Part shown: positions 34,080-43,347 of the stretch, piece by piece
Layout: each line of letters starts with the position of its first letter
How positions within the stretch are numbered: the stretch's first letter is position 1
Source of the DNA: Bifidobacterium subtile
Lineage (GTDB): Bacteria; Actinomycetota; Actinomycetes; Actinomycetales; Bifidobacteriaceae
DNA: 64,000 bases
Direction of reading: 5' to 3'
NCBI RefSeq assembly: GCF_000741775.1
Contig: NZ_JGZR01000006.1
Coordinates: 62,001 to 126,000 of the forward strand
Notes under the pieces: generated by a model
Seen by the model: the letters and a program-made list of their open reading frames with translations, nothing else
Database searches by the model: none
Told to the model about the DNA's origin: nothing
Position numbers and translations under genes: made by a program

Positions 34080-35714
34080 TCAGATCCATCCTGATTCGTT
34101 CGGCGTGGATTGTGAAGTGGCGTTGCCCGGCATAAGCAGGCCTACAATGCGATCCATATCCTCAGGCGACGAGAATACGATTTCTATTCTGCCGTGTTTC
34201 TGATTGCCTTTGATGGCGACTTTTGTGTCAAGATGATTCTCCAGATTGTGTTGAATCGGAGAGTCAGCCCAAGGATTGCTCCGCACCTGCTTCGTCTTTT
34301 TGGACTGCTTTTCACTCAGGGTCTTCAGCGCCACGATTTCCTCAGTGCTGCGAACAGACAGGCCCTCTGCGATGATTCGAGTTGCGAGCTTATCCATATC
34401 TTCGGTAGTCGAAAGCCCCAGCAGCGCCCGTGCATGACCTGCTGAAAGCACTCCGGCAGCCACTCGCCTCTGCACCGAGCCTGGAAGATTCAGCAGACGA
34501 AGAGTATTGGCTATTTGCGGCCGGGACTTTGAAATCGAATGCGACAACTCAGCCTGAGTCAGGCCGAACTCTTTGATCATCTGCTGATATGCTGCTGCCT
34601 CTTCCAATGGATTGAGGTTGACGCGATGCAGGTTCTCCAAAAGCGCGTCACGAAGCATATCGTCATCGGCGGTTGTTTTCACAATGGCCGGTATGGTATC
34701 CAGTCCGGCCATTTGCGAAGCACGCCAACGACGTTCGCCCATGATCAGCTCATATTCGCTGTCCAAGCGGTCCTGTGCCGGAGTGTTGGCAATTGATGAC
34801 AGGGAATGCTGAACTCGGCGATGAACCGAAGCCGCAGATCCCAAATCGGCACTCTGGTTGTCGATCTGGGTCGGAGCCTGTGACTCCGTCTTCTGATTCT
34901 GTGCGGCGCGGAACGCATCGATCTGCGATTCAGGGCGTTTCCGAACGACTATGGGCTGAAGCACACCGACTTCTGTGATGGAATCAGCGAGTTCTTTCAG
35001 CTCATCTTCATCGAAAACCGTGCGAGGCTGGTGAACATTAGGACCCACGTCAGACAGCTTCAATTCAGCAAGATACCCGCCGTGAACAGGAGCCAGTTCG
35101 ACGGGATCCTCATGTTGATCGGTGTGGGCTATTGTAGCATCAGACGATGCGGTACCGGACGGTGCTTGTGACGCCCCTTGGACGGACGTCTTGGACTGTG
35201 AAGTCGTCTCTCCGGCGCGATTCTGCTTGCGGTCATCGGATACCGCTGCTTTTTTGTCTGAACAACTCGCGCTGGCACCGAAAAACATATCGCTTGGATG
35301 TGTCATCTCATCAAGAGTGGGTATGCTCACCCTTTTGTTCTTCTTCGACTTCGATGTTTCACGTGAAACATTCGCCTGCGAAGAGTGCTCTGATTTTGAT
35401 TCTTTAGCATCGTTTACCGGTTTGGGCATGAATTCTTTACCATTATGAGACGAACCGGAGCTATCACTGTCCGCTGTCGTGCTTTCTGTCGTTATTGTGC
35501 CGGCTGCTTGTGCCTTAATAGCAGCTGAGTCGGTTTTCTGGCTCGTAGAAGCTGTAGTTTCTGCTGATTTGCTTCCTGGTTTTTCGGAGTCTTTTGACAC
35601 TTCAGCATTTGTCGTTGTATTCTCCGGCGGCTCGGTCTCAGGAGTCGAAGTTTCACCCGGCAAATCGGGGAACAGCGCACCCAGCCCCTTGCCCAAACGT
35701 GATTTCCTTGCCAT
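34080..35714 (-). CDS. parB: Chromosome partitioning protein ParB
   Basis: 544 residues, against about 300-400 usually. The N-terminus ARKSRLGKGLGALF contacts ParA. Residues about 20-210 are a Ser/Thr/Gln-rich linker. The CTPase/ParB domain begins at about 213 with QPRTVFDEDELKELADSI and GERRWRAS (326-331), interrupted by a roughly 55-residue insert (about 262-316). The HTH (LTQAELSHSISKSRPQIANTL, in part) binds parS; the C-terminus dimerises. A parS site (35355-35370) lies inside the linker and encodes NVSRET. The start is one base after the parA stop, with AAGGAG inside parA. Confidence 0.95.
   Translation of the reverse strand: MARKSRLGKGLGALFPDLPGETSTPETEPPENTTTNAEVSKDSEKPGSKSAETTASTSQKTDSAAIKAQAAGTITTESTTADSDSSGSSHNGKEFMPKPVNDAKESKSEHSSQANVSRETSKSKKNKRVSIPTLDEMTHPSDMFFGASASCSDKKAAVSDDRKQNRAGETTSQSKTSVQGASQAPSGTASSDATIAHTDQHEDPVELAPVHGGYLAELKLSDVGPNVHQPRTVFDEDELKELADSITEVGVLQPIVVRKRPESQIDAFRAAQNQKTESQAPTQIDNQSADLGSAASVHRRVQHSLSSIANTPAQDRLDSEYELIMGERRWRASQMAGLDTIPAIVKTTADDDMLRDALLENLHRVNLNPLEEAAAYQQMIKEFGLTQAELSHSISKSRPQIANTLRLLNLPGSVQRRVAAGVLSAGHARALLGLSTTEDMDKLATRIIAEGLSVRSTEEIVALKTLSEKQSKKTKQVRSNPWADSPIQHNLENHLDTKVAIKGNQKHGRIEIVFSSPEDMDRIVGLLMPGNATSQSTPNESGWI
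35355..35370. promoter_or_regulatory. parS site within parB
   Basis: A perfect TGTTTCACGTGAAACA, the canonical ParB binding site. Confidence 0.95.
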
Positions 35715-35715
35715 C

Positions 35716-36660
35716 TCAGTGTTCTCCTTGCTTCGACTCGATTGCGGCTAGAACCGACGGCGACCGTCGTGCAATCTCAAGCGCCGCTTCCACATAGGCC
35801 ACAGCTCCGATTCCTCTTGGATCGTATCCGATGACTGTCTGTCCAAAACTTGGTGCCTCGGATATTTTCACCGTTCTCGGAATGGTTGTCTCAAGAACGA
35901 TATTGGGGTAATGCTTCTTCACTTCCTCAAATACCTCACGACTCAGCAATGTTCTTCGATCGAACATAGTGACAAGCATCGTAGAAACCAGCAGCACCGG
36001 ATTGTAGTGCTCTTGCACGAGACCAATGGTATTAATGAGTTGCCCAAGACCTTCGAGAGCATAATATTCAGCTTGGATGGGAATGAGCATCTCATTCACG
36101 GCACACATAGCATTGATAACGAGTAGCCCAAGACTCGGCGGGCAGTCCACAAATATATAGTCATAATGTTCGTCGCTGCGCTCGAGGAATGCGTCCAAAG
36201 CATGCTTGAGCAAGTATGTTCTCCCCTCCATACTTGCCACTTCCAGTTCTGCTCCGCTCAAATCGATGGAAGACGAAACCACTTCCAGTGACTCAAAGGA
36301 TTCACAACGCTGTTTCACCTCAGAGATATCAAGGCGTCCCTCCAAAATGTCGTACACCGAAGGTTCGCCCGAATTATGCCGAATTCCAAAAGCCGTCGAC
36401 GCATTGCCTTGCGGATCCATGTCAATTACAAGAATATGCGCCCCAGCCTGCGCCAAAGCCGCTGCTATATTGACCGTCGTGGAGGTCTTCCCTACGCCGC
36501 CTTTTTGGTTGGCGACTGCGATGAATCTGGTCGCATCAGGTTTCGGGAAACTGACGTTACGAAGCTGCTCATATCGTGATGTGGTTTCGGCCATTTCCGC
36601 ACCGAGAGAACGATTTGAATCGCCAAAAATTCGCCTAATAGTGTCTGCGGCAGATTCCAT
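35716..36660 (-). CDS. parA: Chromosome partitioning ATPase ParA (Soj)
   Basis: 314 residues. Deviant Walker A ANQKGGVGKTSTTVNIAAAL, Walker A' VIDMDPQGNAS and Walker B YIFVDCPPSLGL. It dimerises on ATP, binds DNA and is released by ParB, moving the origin region to the new pole. The ATG at 36660 has AAGGAG 9 bases upstream; the ATG at 36690 has no such signal. It is followed by parB with a one-base gap. The leader contains a DnaA-box cluster and a parS site. Confidence 0.95.
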   Translation of the reverse strand: MESAADTIRRIFGDSNRSLGAEMAETTSRYEQLRNVSFPKPDATRFIAVANQKGGVGKTSTTVNIAAALAQAGAHILVIDMDPQGNASTAFGIRHNSGEPSVYDILEGRLDISEVKQRCESFESLEVVSSSIDLSGAELEVASMEGRTYLLKHALDAFLERSDEHYDYIFVDCPPSLGLLVINAMCAVNEMLIPIQAEYYALEGLGQLINTIGLVQEHYNPVLLVSTMLVTMFDRRTLLSREVFEEVKKHYPNIVLETTIPRTVKISEAPSFGQTVIGYDPRGIGAVAYVEAALEIARRSPSVLAAIESKQGEH

Positions 36661-36780
36661 ACAAACGCTCTCCTTCTCGATGCTAATCACTCATGTATCA
36701 TCCGTTGACGCACCTTATCTACGATATGACAGTTGTTCCAGTTTCGTCATGCGGGTGGACAGAGTGACACTCCACCGAGT

Positions 36781-36939
36781 TGTTGATAAATGTGGATAAC
36801 TGTGTATAAATAATCCGTATCATGTGCATAACACCCTCTTTTGGGCTTTAAAAACCAATAAACAGAACAGTTTTATAAAATTTCTAGTTATCCACATTCA
36901 ATGTGGATAAAATACGAGCTCGTGTACAGATGTGGATAA
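36781..36939. promoter_or_regulatory. Cluster of six perfect DnaA boxes with A/T-rich stretch upstream of parA
   Basis: TTATNCACA boxes (either strand) lie at 36791-36799, 36801-36809, 36823-36831, 36888-36896, 36902-36910 and 36931-36939, plus a near match at 36781-36789. Between the third and fourth is an A/T-rich tract (about 36838-36887) with TTTAAAAA and TTTTATAAAATTT. This has the look of an origin-like or DnaA-titrating element, distinct from the dnaA-dnaN origin 9 kb away. Confidence 0.8.
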
Positions 36940-36965
36940 CTGATATTTCGAAGATCCGTAATCAT

Positions 36966-36981
36966 TGTTTCACGTGAAACA
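36966..36981. promoter_or_regulatory. parS site upstream of parA
   Basis: A perfect TGTTTCACGTGAAACA, extended to a 20-bp palindrome (36964-36983), 27 bases from the last DnaA box of the cluster. Confidence 0.95.
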
Positions 36982-37052
36982 ATGTAGTGGATTACAGAGT
37001 ACGCGTTCAATGCATGCATATTGCTTAATCTATGACTAACGGGATCATAATC

Positions 37053-37490
37053 TGAAATCTCGTATATGATGTTCTATCTCAGCCGCGTTTCTCATGAAAG
37101 CTCCGTAACATTTGCGGATACGCTTGGATACAGAAGAGATTGACAACGGCCCAAATATTGAGAAGCCATGTACTCGAGGATGGAAATATGCTGTCTTGGG
37201 GCATGCCTTACATCGCTCGGAGGCATCAAAGCCTCCGGCATTCGGACATCAAGCAGGACCCGGCCACATTCAGGACAAAACCCGCAAAGCACCGACACAC
37301 GCCGGCAGGCCCGCAAAAGCCCGACCCGACGGGCGAAATACGAGACAGGGCCGCCCAGCCGCCGCAGGAATCGCGACCGGACACTACACGAGAAACCACG
37401 CAGACCCATCCCAACAGACGCACGCCCGCCAACCCACAACCGCCAACCACTCCCCGAAACACCTGTCAACCATCCACCCGAACAAGGCAT
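37053..37490. repeat. Repeat copy A of a 330-450-bp family flanking rsmG
   Basis: It begins near GATGTTCTATCTCAGCCG and TCATGAAAGCTCCGTAACAT and ends CACCTGTCAACCATCC...GAACAAG. Copy B (37500-37975) repeats both ends immediately downstream, and copy C (39630-39955) repeats the right three-quarters at about 80% identity. Open frames here are short and not shared in full between copies; no gene is called. Confidence 0.8.
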
Positions 37491-37499
37491 CTAATATCT

Positions 37500-37975
37500 T
37501 GTACATAATGTTCTATCTCAGCCGAGTTTCTCATGAAAGCTCCGTAACATTTGCAAACACACTTAAATGCAGAAGAGATTGACACATGTAACCCAAATAT
37601 TGAGAAGCCACGTCATCGAAGATGGAATGTGTGTTGTCTTGAGGCATAGTTGACAGGCATCTTGGGGCATACTTTACATCGTTCGGCAACATCAAAGCTC
37701 CGGTTCAGCGTGTGGACTTTGACAGATTTTGACCATGGTCAAGACAGGGCTTCACGTATCGATGATGCCGACGGACTCCTCAAAAACCCTGTCCGACAGC
37801 GAATATGAGCAACTGGCTCCTCCGGCCGCCACAGGCATCGCCGTCATCCGTCGCGTGAGAAAACGCGCGGACCCATCTCGACAGGCGGATATCTGGCAAC
37901 CAGCACCTAGTAGCAAAACCCATAACTGTCAGCCATGCTCCAAGACACCTGTCAACCATCCGTCCGAACAAGATA
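37500..37975. repeat. Repeat copy B, degenerate in the middle
   Basis: Shares the left end with copy A (TTCTATCTCAGCCGAGTTTC, CTCCGTAACATTTGC, CAGAAGAGATTGACA) and the right end (CACCTGTCAACCATCCG). The central part is strongly diverged and partly replaced. It stands in direct tandem with copy A and ends about 60 bases before the rsmG stop. Confidence 0.75.
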
Positions 37976-38033
37976 TTCTAAAACACGGAGCAACGGACGC
38001 AACGAGTACCCTGAAACGAAACCAGACCAATAA

Positions 38034-38720
38034 TCAGCGTTTGTCGACTATCACAACATGCGTGGATTCCATGCCAGGAGCCACTTCTGCTTCCAATACG
38101 CGAGGATGCAATCCCTTATTCTTTGCTATAGCCGAAGCACCCTTCTCGATTTCTTCTTGTGCAGACCTGCCTTTAAGAGCAATGAGCTGACCCTGCGGCT
38201 TCAACAAGGGTAAAGTCCACGCACTGAGCTTACGCATAGGCGCTACTGCTCGACATGTAACCACGGCAAAGGGATGAATCGTATGGTCCTTTTTCATCTG
38301 TGCAATAACATCTTCAGAACGGGATCGCAATACATGAACATTATGGAGCCCCATAAGTTCTACGCACTCATTCAGCCATTCACACCGACGCTCCATGGGC
38401 TCAATAAGAGTGAACTCATGATCCGGAAGACATGAAGCAATCACCAGTCCCGGAAATCCTCCGCCGCTCCCAACATCGGCAACTGTCTTATAACGTTGAC
38501 CTTCTGTCGCCTGCCTAATAAATGGCACAATAGCCGCAGAATTTAAGATATGCCGTTCCCATATGATATCGACATCACGCGGACCAATCAGTCCACGAAG
38601 CTCCCCTTCCTCGGAAAGTTTCACGTGAAACATTTGGCACGGAGCAAACGCTTCGCCCAGCACTTGTTGCGCGATACCCGAATTCTCTACCTCCGAATCC
38701 GTCTTCACCGCATACTCCAT
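38034..38720 (-). CDS. rsmG: 16S rRNA (guanine-527-N7) methyltransferase RsmG
   Basis: 228 residues. SAM-binding [16 protein letters not shown] and [12 protein letters not shown] are typical. It methylates G527 of 16S rRNA (E. coli numbering); loss gives low-level streptomycin resistance in many species (family knowledge). The ATG at 38720 has AGGAG 8 bases upstream. A near-perfect parS site lies inside and encodes FHVK. It is usually directly next to jag and parA; here repeats A/B and C and long non-coding gaps separate it from both. Confidence 0.95.
   Translation of the reverse strand: MEYAVKTDSEVENSGIAQQVLGEAFAPCQMFHVKLSEEGELRGLIGPRDVDIIWERHILNSAAIVPFIRQATEGQRYKTVADVGSGGGFPGLVIASCLPDHEFTLIEPMERRCEWLNECVELMGLHNVHVLRSRSEDVIAQMKKDHTIHPFAVVTCRAVAPMRKLSAWTLPLLKPQGQLIALKGRSAQEEIEKGASAIAKNKGLHPRVLEAEVAPGMESTHVVIVDKR
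38617..38632. promoter_or_regulatory. parS site within rsmG
   Basis: AGTTTCACGTGAAACA, 15 of 16 bases of the consensus (first T replaced by A). Confidence 0.88.
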
Positions 38721-39629
38721 ACACAACTCTCCTCAATCGAACTAATCTTCTGCAATATATCAAACCACAGCCATGCTACCCAATATCGGCAGCCAAAAAC
38801 AGCCTCAAGCCTTTACTACATATATTGTGCAGTATCCGCAAAGCACGCATAGCTATAATTGGCCAAGTTTCAGTAAAACATATCTAGCCGGCACGGCTTC
38901 TGTCACAGGAAAATGGCATCTCCTTACGACTTCCCCTAACAATCTCACCAAAGCTTCAGTCATGCTCCCACTTTTGAGCTTCATGTCTCTCTCCGTACAA
39001 AAAACGAGTTGCTCAGTACTGATGTTACTCATAAACAAATCGATTGCCAGAAATCCAAATCAATAGCATTGAATATGGCTGCGATTCAACAGCTGAAACT
39101 CAAAACAGGCGACAATACGAAGAACATATGCAGACCGTGATACATGTTCGCACTACTTCATTATCCAATACCTTCGATGGTCACGAACAATCGCAATATA
39201 TTACTCATACAAATCACAGCAGCGGCTCCGCACTTATACGCTGCCACACCGTGCCACACCGAAACAGACATTAATGCCTAAGCCGCCGCACCCAAGATCA
39301 GAAATCATCACATCCGTACGCTCAACGCACGCCTAGCGCGCAGAGTTCCAAACTTGCTCGCCCGACTAGCTCTATCTGATACCGGATATAGCCACACATC
39401 GAAACGCGAAATCACACGGATAAATCAGATTAGAAAAATCATCAGGTGCGAACGACCCACTAGCGGCCCCGAGCACGCATCAAAACCAATAGTGCGGTGC
39501 AAACGATCAATTCACTCTGTCCAGCACCATTTCAAAAACTCCACAATCGAAGTCGCATCCGACCCATTCGGCCACTCAGACGTACGTATTTCACAATTCG
39601 CGTTGTACGCCTAAGAACCTTTAAGCCCG
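38721..39629. other. 900-base gene-free, A/T-richer gap upstream of rsmG
   Basis: No convincing gene on either strand: open frames are short, lack ribosome-binding sites and have no recognisable motif. Base composition is visibly poorer in G+C than the flanking genes. Gene order elsewhere puts rsmG and jag side by side, so this is acquired or decayed DNA. Confidence 0.6.
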
Positions 39630-39955
39630 GTTGTGTGTTGTCTTGGGGCACGGCTGACAGGCGTCTTGGAGCATGCCTTACACCGTTCGACGGCGCCAAA
39701 ACCTCCGGCATTCGGACATCGAGCAGGACCCGACCACATTCAAGACAAGGCCCGCAAAGCACCGACACACGCCGACAGGCCCGCAAAAAAACCGACCCGA
39801 CGACGAAACGCAAGACCGAGCCGCCCGGCCGCCCAGGGATCGCGGCCGGTCATCACACGAGAAACCACGCAGACCCATCCCGACAGACGGACGCCCGGCA
39901 GCCCACAGCTGCCAACCACGCCCCAAAACACCTGTCAACCATCCACCCGAACAAG
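39630..39955. repeat. Repeat copy C between rsmG and jag
   Basis: Closely related to copy A: CCTCCGGCATTCGGACATC, CCCGCAAAGCACCGACACAC, GAGAAACCACGCAGACCC and CACCTGTCAACCATCCACCC are shared. Its left edge (GTGTGTTGTCTTG) matches copy B. Same orientation as A and B. Confidence 0.8.
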
Positions 39956-40019
39956 ACACCTCAAGCCCGGACTTCGACCAGTTTCAGCCTAAACCCTGAA
40001 GCTTCAGGCGCTTCAGCAC

Positions 40020-40739
40020 TCACGCCTCCGCGTCGGCGTCGGCGTCGACGTCAGCATCATCAATCACATCAACATCGTCAATGCCGTCAACGCCGCTGCC
40101 TTCAGAGGTCTCGTCGATCTCATCGACTTCGGCAAACGACTCATCGGCCTTATCGACAATCGCAACGGACACGGTGGCAACCATACCATCGTCGGCCACA
40201 GCGTCAGCTGAATCCTCATCCGCCTCATCGTCGGCAAGATCCTGATCGGCGGCACGCATATAGATGCTGACAAAGCGGTGTGGCTCTTCGCCGTGCGAAC
40301 GGGACTTGAAGCCTTCCTCGCGCACGAGGTCGTGCACGACCTTGCGCTCGAAAGAGTTCATGGGCTTGAGATCGACCTGCTCGCCGGTCTCTCGCGCCTC
40401 GTCAATGGCATCGAGGGCCAGATCACGCAGATGCTGGCGCTTGCGCTTAAGATAACCGTCAACATCGAGAATCAGATGCGAACGGTCGCCGGTCTTCTGC
40501 TGGACGGCGAGCCGGGTCAGCTGCTGCAGCGCGTCCACAACTTCGCCATTGCGGCCGATCAACTGCTTGATGTCTTCGCTATCGTCGGCGACGATCTGCA
40601 CCGTGGGGCGGTTATTACGCACGCCCAACTCGATGTCTCCGTCATAATCGGCGATGTCAAGCAGACCCTCGAGGTAGTCGGCGGCGATATCAGCCTCTTG
40701 ATTGAGCTGCTCGATCGTCTTCGATTCTTCCTGAGCCAT
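40020..40739 (-). CDS. jag: Jag/KhpB-like KH-R3H RNA-binding protein
   Basis: 239 residues. The KH domain (GRNGEVVDALQQLTRLAVQQ) and R3H domain (NSFERKVVHDLVREEGFKSRS, in part) bind single-stranded nucleic acid. The C-terminal 70 residues are an Asp/Glu-rich tail absent from typical members. In firmicutes the homologue controls cell elongation with KhpA; here this is inferred. It normally follows yidC directly; here a 554-base gap with a parS palindrome intervenes. Confidence 0.92.
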   Translation of the reverse strand: MAQEESKTIEQLNQEADIAADYLEGLLDIADYDGDIELGVRNNRPTVQIVADDSEDIKQLIGRNGEVVDALQQLTRLAVQQKTGDRSHLILDVDGYLKRKRQHLRDLALDAIDEARETGEQVDLKPMNSFERKVVHDLVREEGFKSRSHGEEPHRFVSIYMRAADQDLADDEADEDSADAVADDGMVATVSVAIVDKADESFAEVDEIDETSEGSGVDGIDDVDVIDDADVDADADAEA

Positions 40740-41293
40740 ATGAACTCCTTTATGCCCTTATGTGTCCCTTTGTGCCATTTCTGGTTGACAAGTGTACTCG
40801 CGGAACCTATGCAAATGCATGCATCCGCTCGCTGCTTGGCTGCCATGTGTCTCACGTATTGCAGTATCTCAGTGTTGCGTGTGCTTTGGTGTTTCGGTGT
40901 TTCACGTGAAACACCGAAACACCAAAGCACACGCAGCCGGTAGTCATATGGCGGTCGCACAGCCGTTCGCTATGCCCGATTCAGTTGGCAGGTAATGGTG
41001 GGTAGTGGTGGTAATTGGTATGGATAACTGGATACATTGGATAACATACATAGCCGGCAAACAGCAACTGGCGAATGGTCATGGATCAACAATACCGGTG
41101 AATCGGCAAGCAATGGTTAACGACGACATGCGGCGTGTACGATCAGCTGCCAAACCATCGGCTATCGTCACATCCAATCACAAGCTGCAGCAGGCCAATC
41201 GCCAACCAAGAACCGGCAGATCACGCTAATCGCAACCGCCTGCTTCCGTTGCAACAACAATCGACCCGCCTGTGCGCCAAACCTTACCTTACT
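40740..41293. other. Gap between yidC and jag carrying the parS palindrome
   Basis: No gene is visible in these 554 bases. Apart from the 60-bp palindrome (40876-40935), there is G/T-rich DNA with repeated GGATAAC at about 41022-41046. The jag promoter must lie here if jag is not co-transcribed with yidC. Confidence 0.5.
40876..40935. promoter_or_regulatory. Perfect 60-bp palindrome centred on a parS site
   Basis: The consensus parS (40898-40913) is the core. The 22 bases on each side (left arm begins TGCGTGTGCTTTGGTGTTTC) are exact complements, giving 30 uninterrupted base pairs with the centre between 40905 and 40906. The arm contains GTGTTTCGGTGTTTC, itself a duplicated half-parS-like sequence. 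No T run flanks it. Confidence 0.95.
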
Positions 41294-42310
41294 TCACTTC
41301 TTGCGCTTCTTTCGCTTGGGCTGCTGGCGTTGGTACCCTTGGTCCTCGCGATGCTCGGCCTGTTCCTTGGCCTGGACTAGTTCCTCTTCCTCAAGCGATA
41401 TCTCGCCGGCCCGCTCACGGCGCGCATTTTCATGCTCGTGGTCACGCACCTCTTTTTCCTCGGCCGCGGGCGATCCTGGAGTCGGGAAGGTGTAGACCTG
41501 CCACATCGAGCGGACCATGTTGGCTATGTTGTTGGTAAGCCAGTAGATCAGCACGGCGAACGGCATGGTGAAGCCCGAGAAGATGTACATGATCGGGAAT
41601 ATCCAGGTCATGGCCTGCTGCATCTTGTACTGCTGGCCCTCCATCTGGGCGCGCGGCAGGTTCTTCCGCATGTTGTTGAACTGCATGAACCACATCGCCG
41701 CGCACATCAAGGCGACGAAAATGCCGATGACGACCTTGCCGGAAACGCTGGCCATGCCGAAATTGTTCGTGATGTTGACGCCGAAGAAACTCGTATTGGC
41801 GAAGTCCTGCGCGGTGGCCTTATCGAAGGCGCCGAGCGGCGCGCGCTTGCCATTGGCGATGTACTGAATCGCCGAAAGCGTGTAGAACATGCACATGAAC
41901 ACGGGGCCCTGAATGAGCATTGGCAAGCAGGATCCGGCTGGATTTGCGCCGTTGTCCTGGTAGAGCTTGGTCATTTCGCGGCTCATGGCCTCACGGCTCG
42001 CCGGGTCCTTCTTGCCTTTGTATTTGTTCTGGATGTGCTGCATCTTGGGCTGCAGCGCCTGCATTTTGCGCATCGACTTGATCTGACGCACGAAAATCGG
42101 CAGAATGCACGCATGGACCACCAGCACCAGAAGGATGATGGACAGAATCCATGAGACGCCCTCGGACGGCATGCCGATGAGAACGAGGAACTTGTGGAAC
42201 AGCACCATGATCTGCGTCATGAGCCATTCGATCGGGGTGAGAATCTTGTACAGCCAGCCGAAGAAGCCGCTGTCCAAAAGGAAGGTTTCTGAATTCATGG
42301 GACTAAACAT
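41294..42310 (-). CDS. yidC: Membrane protein insertase YidC
   Basis: 338 residues of the Gram-positive type: about five membrane helices (ILSIILLVLVVHACILPIFV; GSCLPMLIQGPVFMCMFYTL; KVVIGIFVALMCAAMWFMQF; WIFPIMYIFSGFTMPFAVLI) and a charged C-terminal tail ending KKRKK. It inserts and folds inner-membrane proteins, alone or with SecYEG. The ATG at 42310 has AAGGAG upstream with a long spacer; an ATG at 42298 is possible. It follows yidD after 16 bases. Confidence 0.95.
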   Translation of the reverse strand: MFSPMNSETFLLDSGFFGWLYKILTPIEWLMTQIMVLFHKFLVLIGMPSEGVSWILSIILLVLVVHACILPIFVRQIKSMRKMQALQPKMQHIQNKYKGKKDPASREAMSREMTKLYQDNGANPAGSCLPMLIQGPVFMCMFYTLSAIQYIANGKRAPLGAFDKATAQDFANTSFFGVNITNNFGMASVSGKVVIGIFVALMCAAMWFMQFNNMRKNLPRAQMEGQQYKMQQAMTWIFPIMYIFSGFTMPFAVLIYWLTNNIANMVRSMWQVYTFPTPGSPAAEEKEVRDHEHENARRERAGEISLEEEELVQAKEQAEHREDQGYQRQQPKRKKRKK

Positions 42311-42326
42311 GGTGTGGCCGTCTCCT

Positions 42327-42626
42327 TTAATCGTTGGCCAGTGGCGTCAGACGTGGCTCTTCATGGGCTTTGGACCACGAAAATCGATAGAACACGGAGT
42401 AGCGCTGCGGAACATCGTCGATTCCGCCGCGGCTCCACGGTCGGCAGCGCAGCAGCCGCAGCACGGCAAGCAGCCCGCCGCGCAGCGCACCGTAGCGGTC
42501 GATAGCCTGATGAGCGTACATGGAGCAAGTCGGATAATACCGGCAATGCGGTGGCGTATTCGCGGAAATCCTGCGCTGATACCACCGGATGGCGCCCAAG
42601 CAAGCCTGTGCCAGACGTGAAGTCAT
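42327..42626 (-). CDS. yidD: Membrane protein insertion efficiency factor YidD
   Basis: 99 residues with the family core [20 protein letters not shown] and [18 protein letters not shown] small peripheral protein that helps YidC-dependent insertion. The ATG overlaps the rnpA stop (ATGA), so translation is coupled, in the conserved rpmH-rnpA-yidD-yidC unit. Confidence 0.95.
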   Translation of the reverse strand: MTSRLAQACLGAIRWYQRRISANTPPHCRYYPTCSMYAHQAIDRYGALRGGLLAVLRLLRCRPWSRGGIDDVPQRYSVFYRFSWSKAHEEPRLTPLAND

Positions 42627-43192
42627 GATCGCTCGCCTGCCGTTATGGGCGCCGAAACCGAAGATGCCTGCGATACGTCTGACTGCGTCATATGCACCGA
42701 CAGCGCTGCCGAATCGGCAACGGCATCGTTCGCACCGGCTTTTCGGGCGGTCATAGCCTGTGAAGCGTTCCCGTCATTCATGACTCGCACAGCCTTCACG
42801 GTTTTGGCCCTCGAAGCCTTCGCGGCCTTCGTCCCGATGTCTTGGAACAGCTTCGACACCTGCACATCCAGCGCTTGGTATGAAGCTGCAGCCGCACTGG
42901 GCTTCGCGCGCATGACGATATCGCAGTCGGCCGGCAGTTTGCCTTCGTGTATACGTGCCAGAACGCGGAAACGCCGCTTCACGGCGTTGCGCGTCACGGC
43001 GTTGCCCACCGCCTTCGAGACGGCAAGCCCAAGCCGCCGACTCGGCGCGATTTCGCCCGTATTGCCCGCATTCTCTGCATGAGATGCGGTATCGCCGTGC
43101 ATCAAGTAATGCACGACGATATCATTCGCGACGACTTTTCGGCGACATTTCAGCACGGTGACGAAATCACTGTGGCTTTTCAGTCGCTCCAC
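42623..43192 (-). CDS. rnpA: Ribonuclease P protein component
   Basis: Protein subunit of RNase P, which matures tRNA 5' ends with the catalytic RNA. The core [40 protein letters not shown] and FRVLAR is typical. From the GTG at 43192 the protein has 189 residues, about 70 more than usual; the excess is a C-terminal Ala/Ser-rich tail. The GTG gives the usual N-terminus, although the upstream signal (AGGA) is very close. Longer readings would overlap rpmH and are rejected. Confidence 0.9.
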   Translation of the reverse strand: MERLKSHSDFVTVLKCRRKVVANDIVVHYLMHGDTASHAENAGNTGEIAPSRRLGLAVSKAVGNAVTRNAVKRRFRVLARIHEGKLPADCDIVMRAKPSAAAASYQALDVQVSKLFQDIGTKAAKASRAKTVKAVRVMNDGNASQAMTARKAGANDAVADSAALSVHMTQSDVSQASSVSAPITAGERS

Positions 43193-43212
43193 GTCCTGTA
43201 CGCCGTCAGGGT

Positions 43213-43347
43213 TCAGGCGGAAAGGGACTGACGGCCCTTGCCACGGCGACGGTTGATCAGCGCACGGCCGGAACGAGTCCGCATGCGCACGCGGAACCCG
43301 TGCTTCATGTGGCGGCGACGGTTGTTCGGTTGGAATGTCCTCTTCAT
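43213..43347 (-). CDS. rpmH: 50S ribosomal protein L34
   Basis: 44 residues: [20 protein letters not shown] followed by [19 protein letters not shown] and QSLSA. The highly basic product matches L34 nearly everywhere. GGAG precedes the ATG. It is the first gene of the leftward unit, divergent from dnaA. Confidence 0.98.
   Translation of the reverse strand: MKRTFQPNNRRRHMKHGFRVRMRTRSGRALINRRRGKGRQSLSA

Noticed and set aside
34080..36690. parAB as a plasmid-type cassette from an integrated element
   Set aside because: Chromosomal parS consensus, location beside oriC and the usual neighbours show it is the chromosomal system.
37092..37582. Short open frames inside the repeats around rsmG
   Set aside because: They have no ribosome-binding site, and only part of one minus-strand frame is shared between copies. 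Kept as repeat DNA, with the shared frame noted as a finding.
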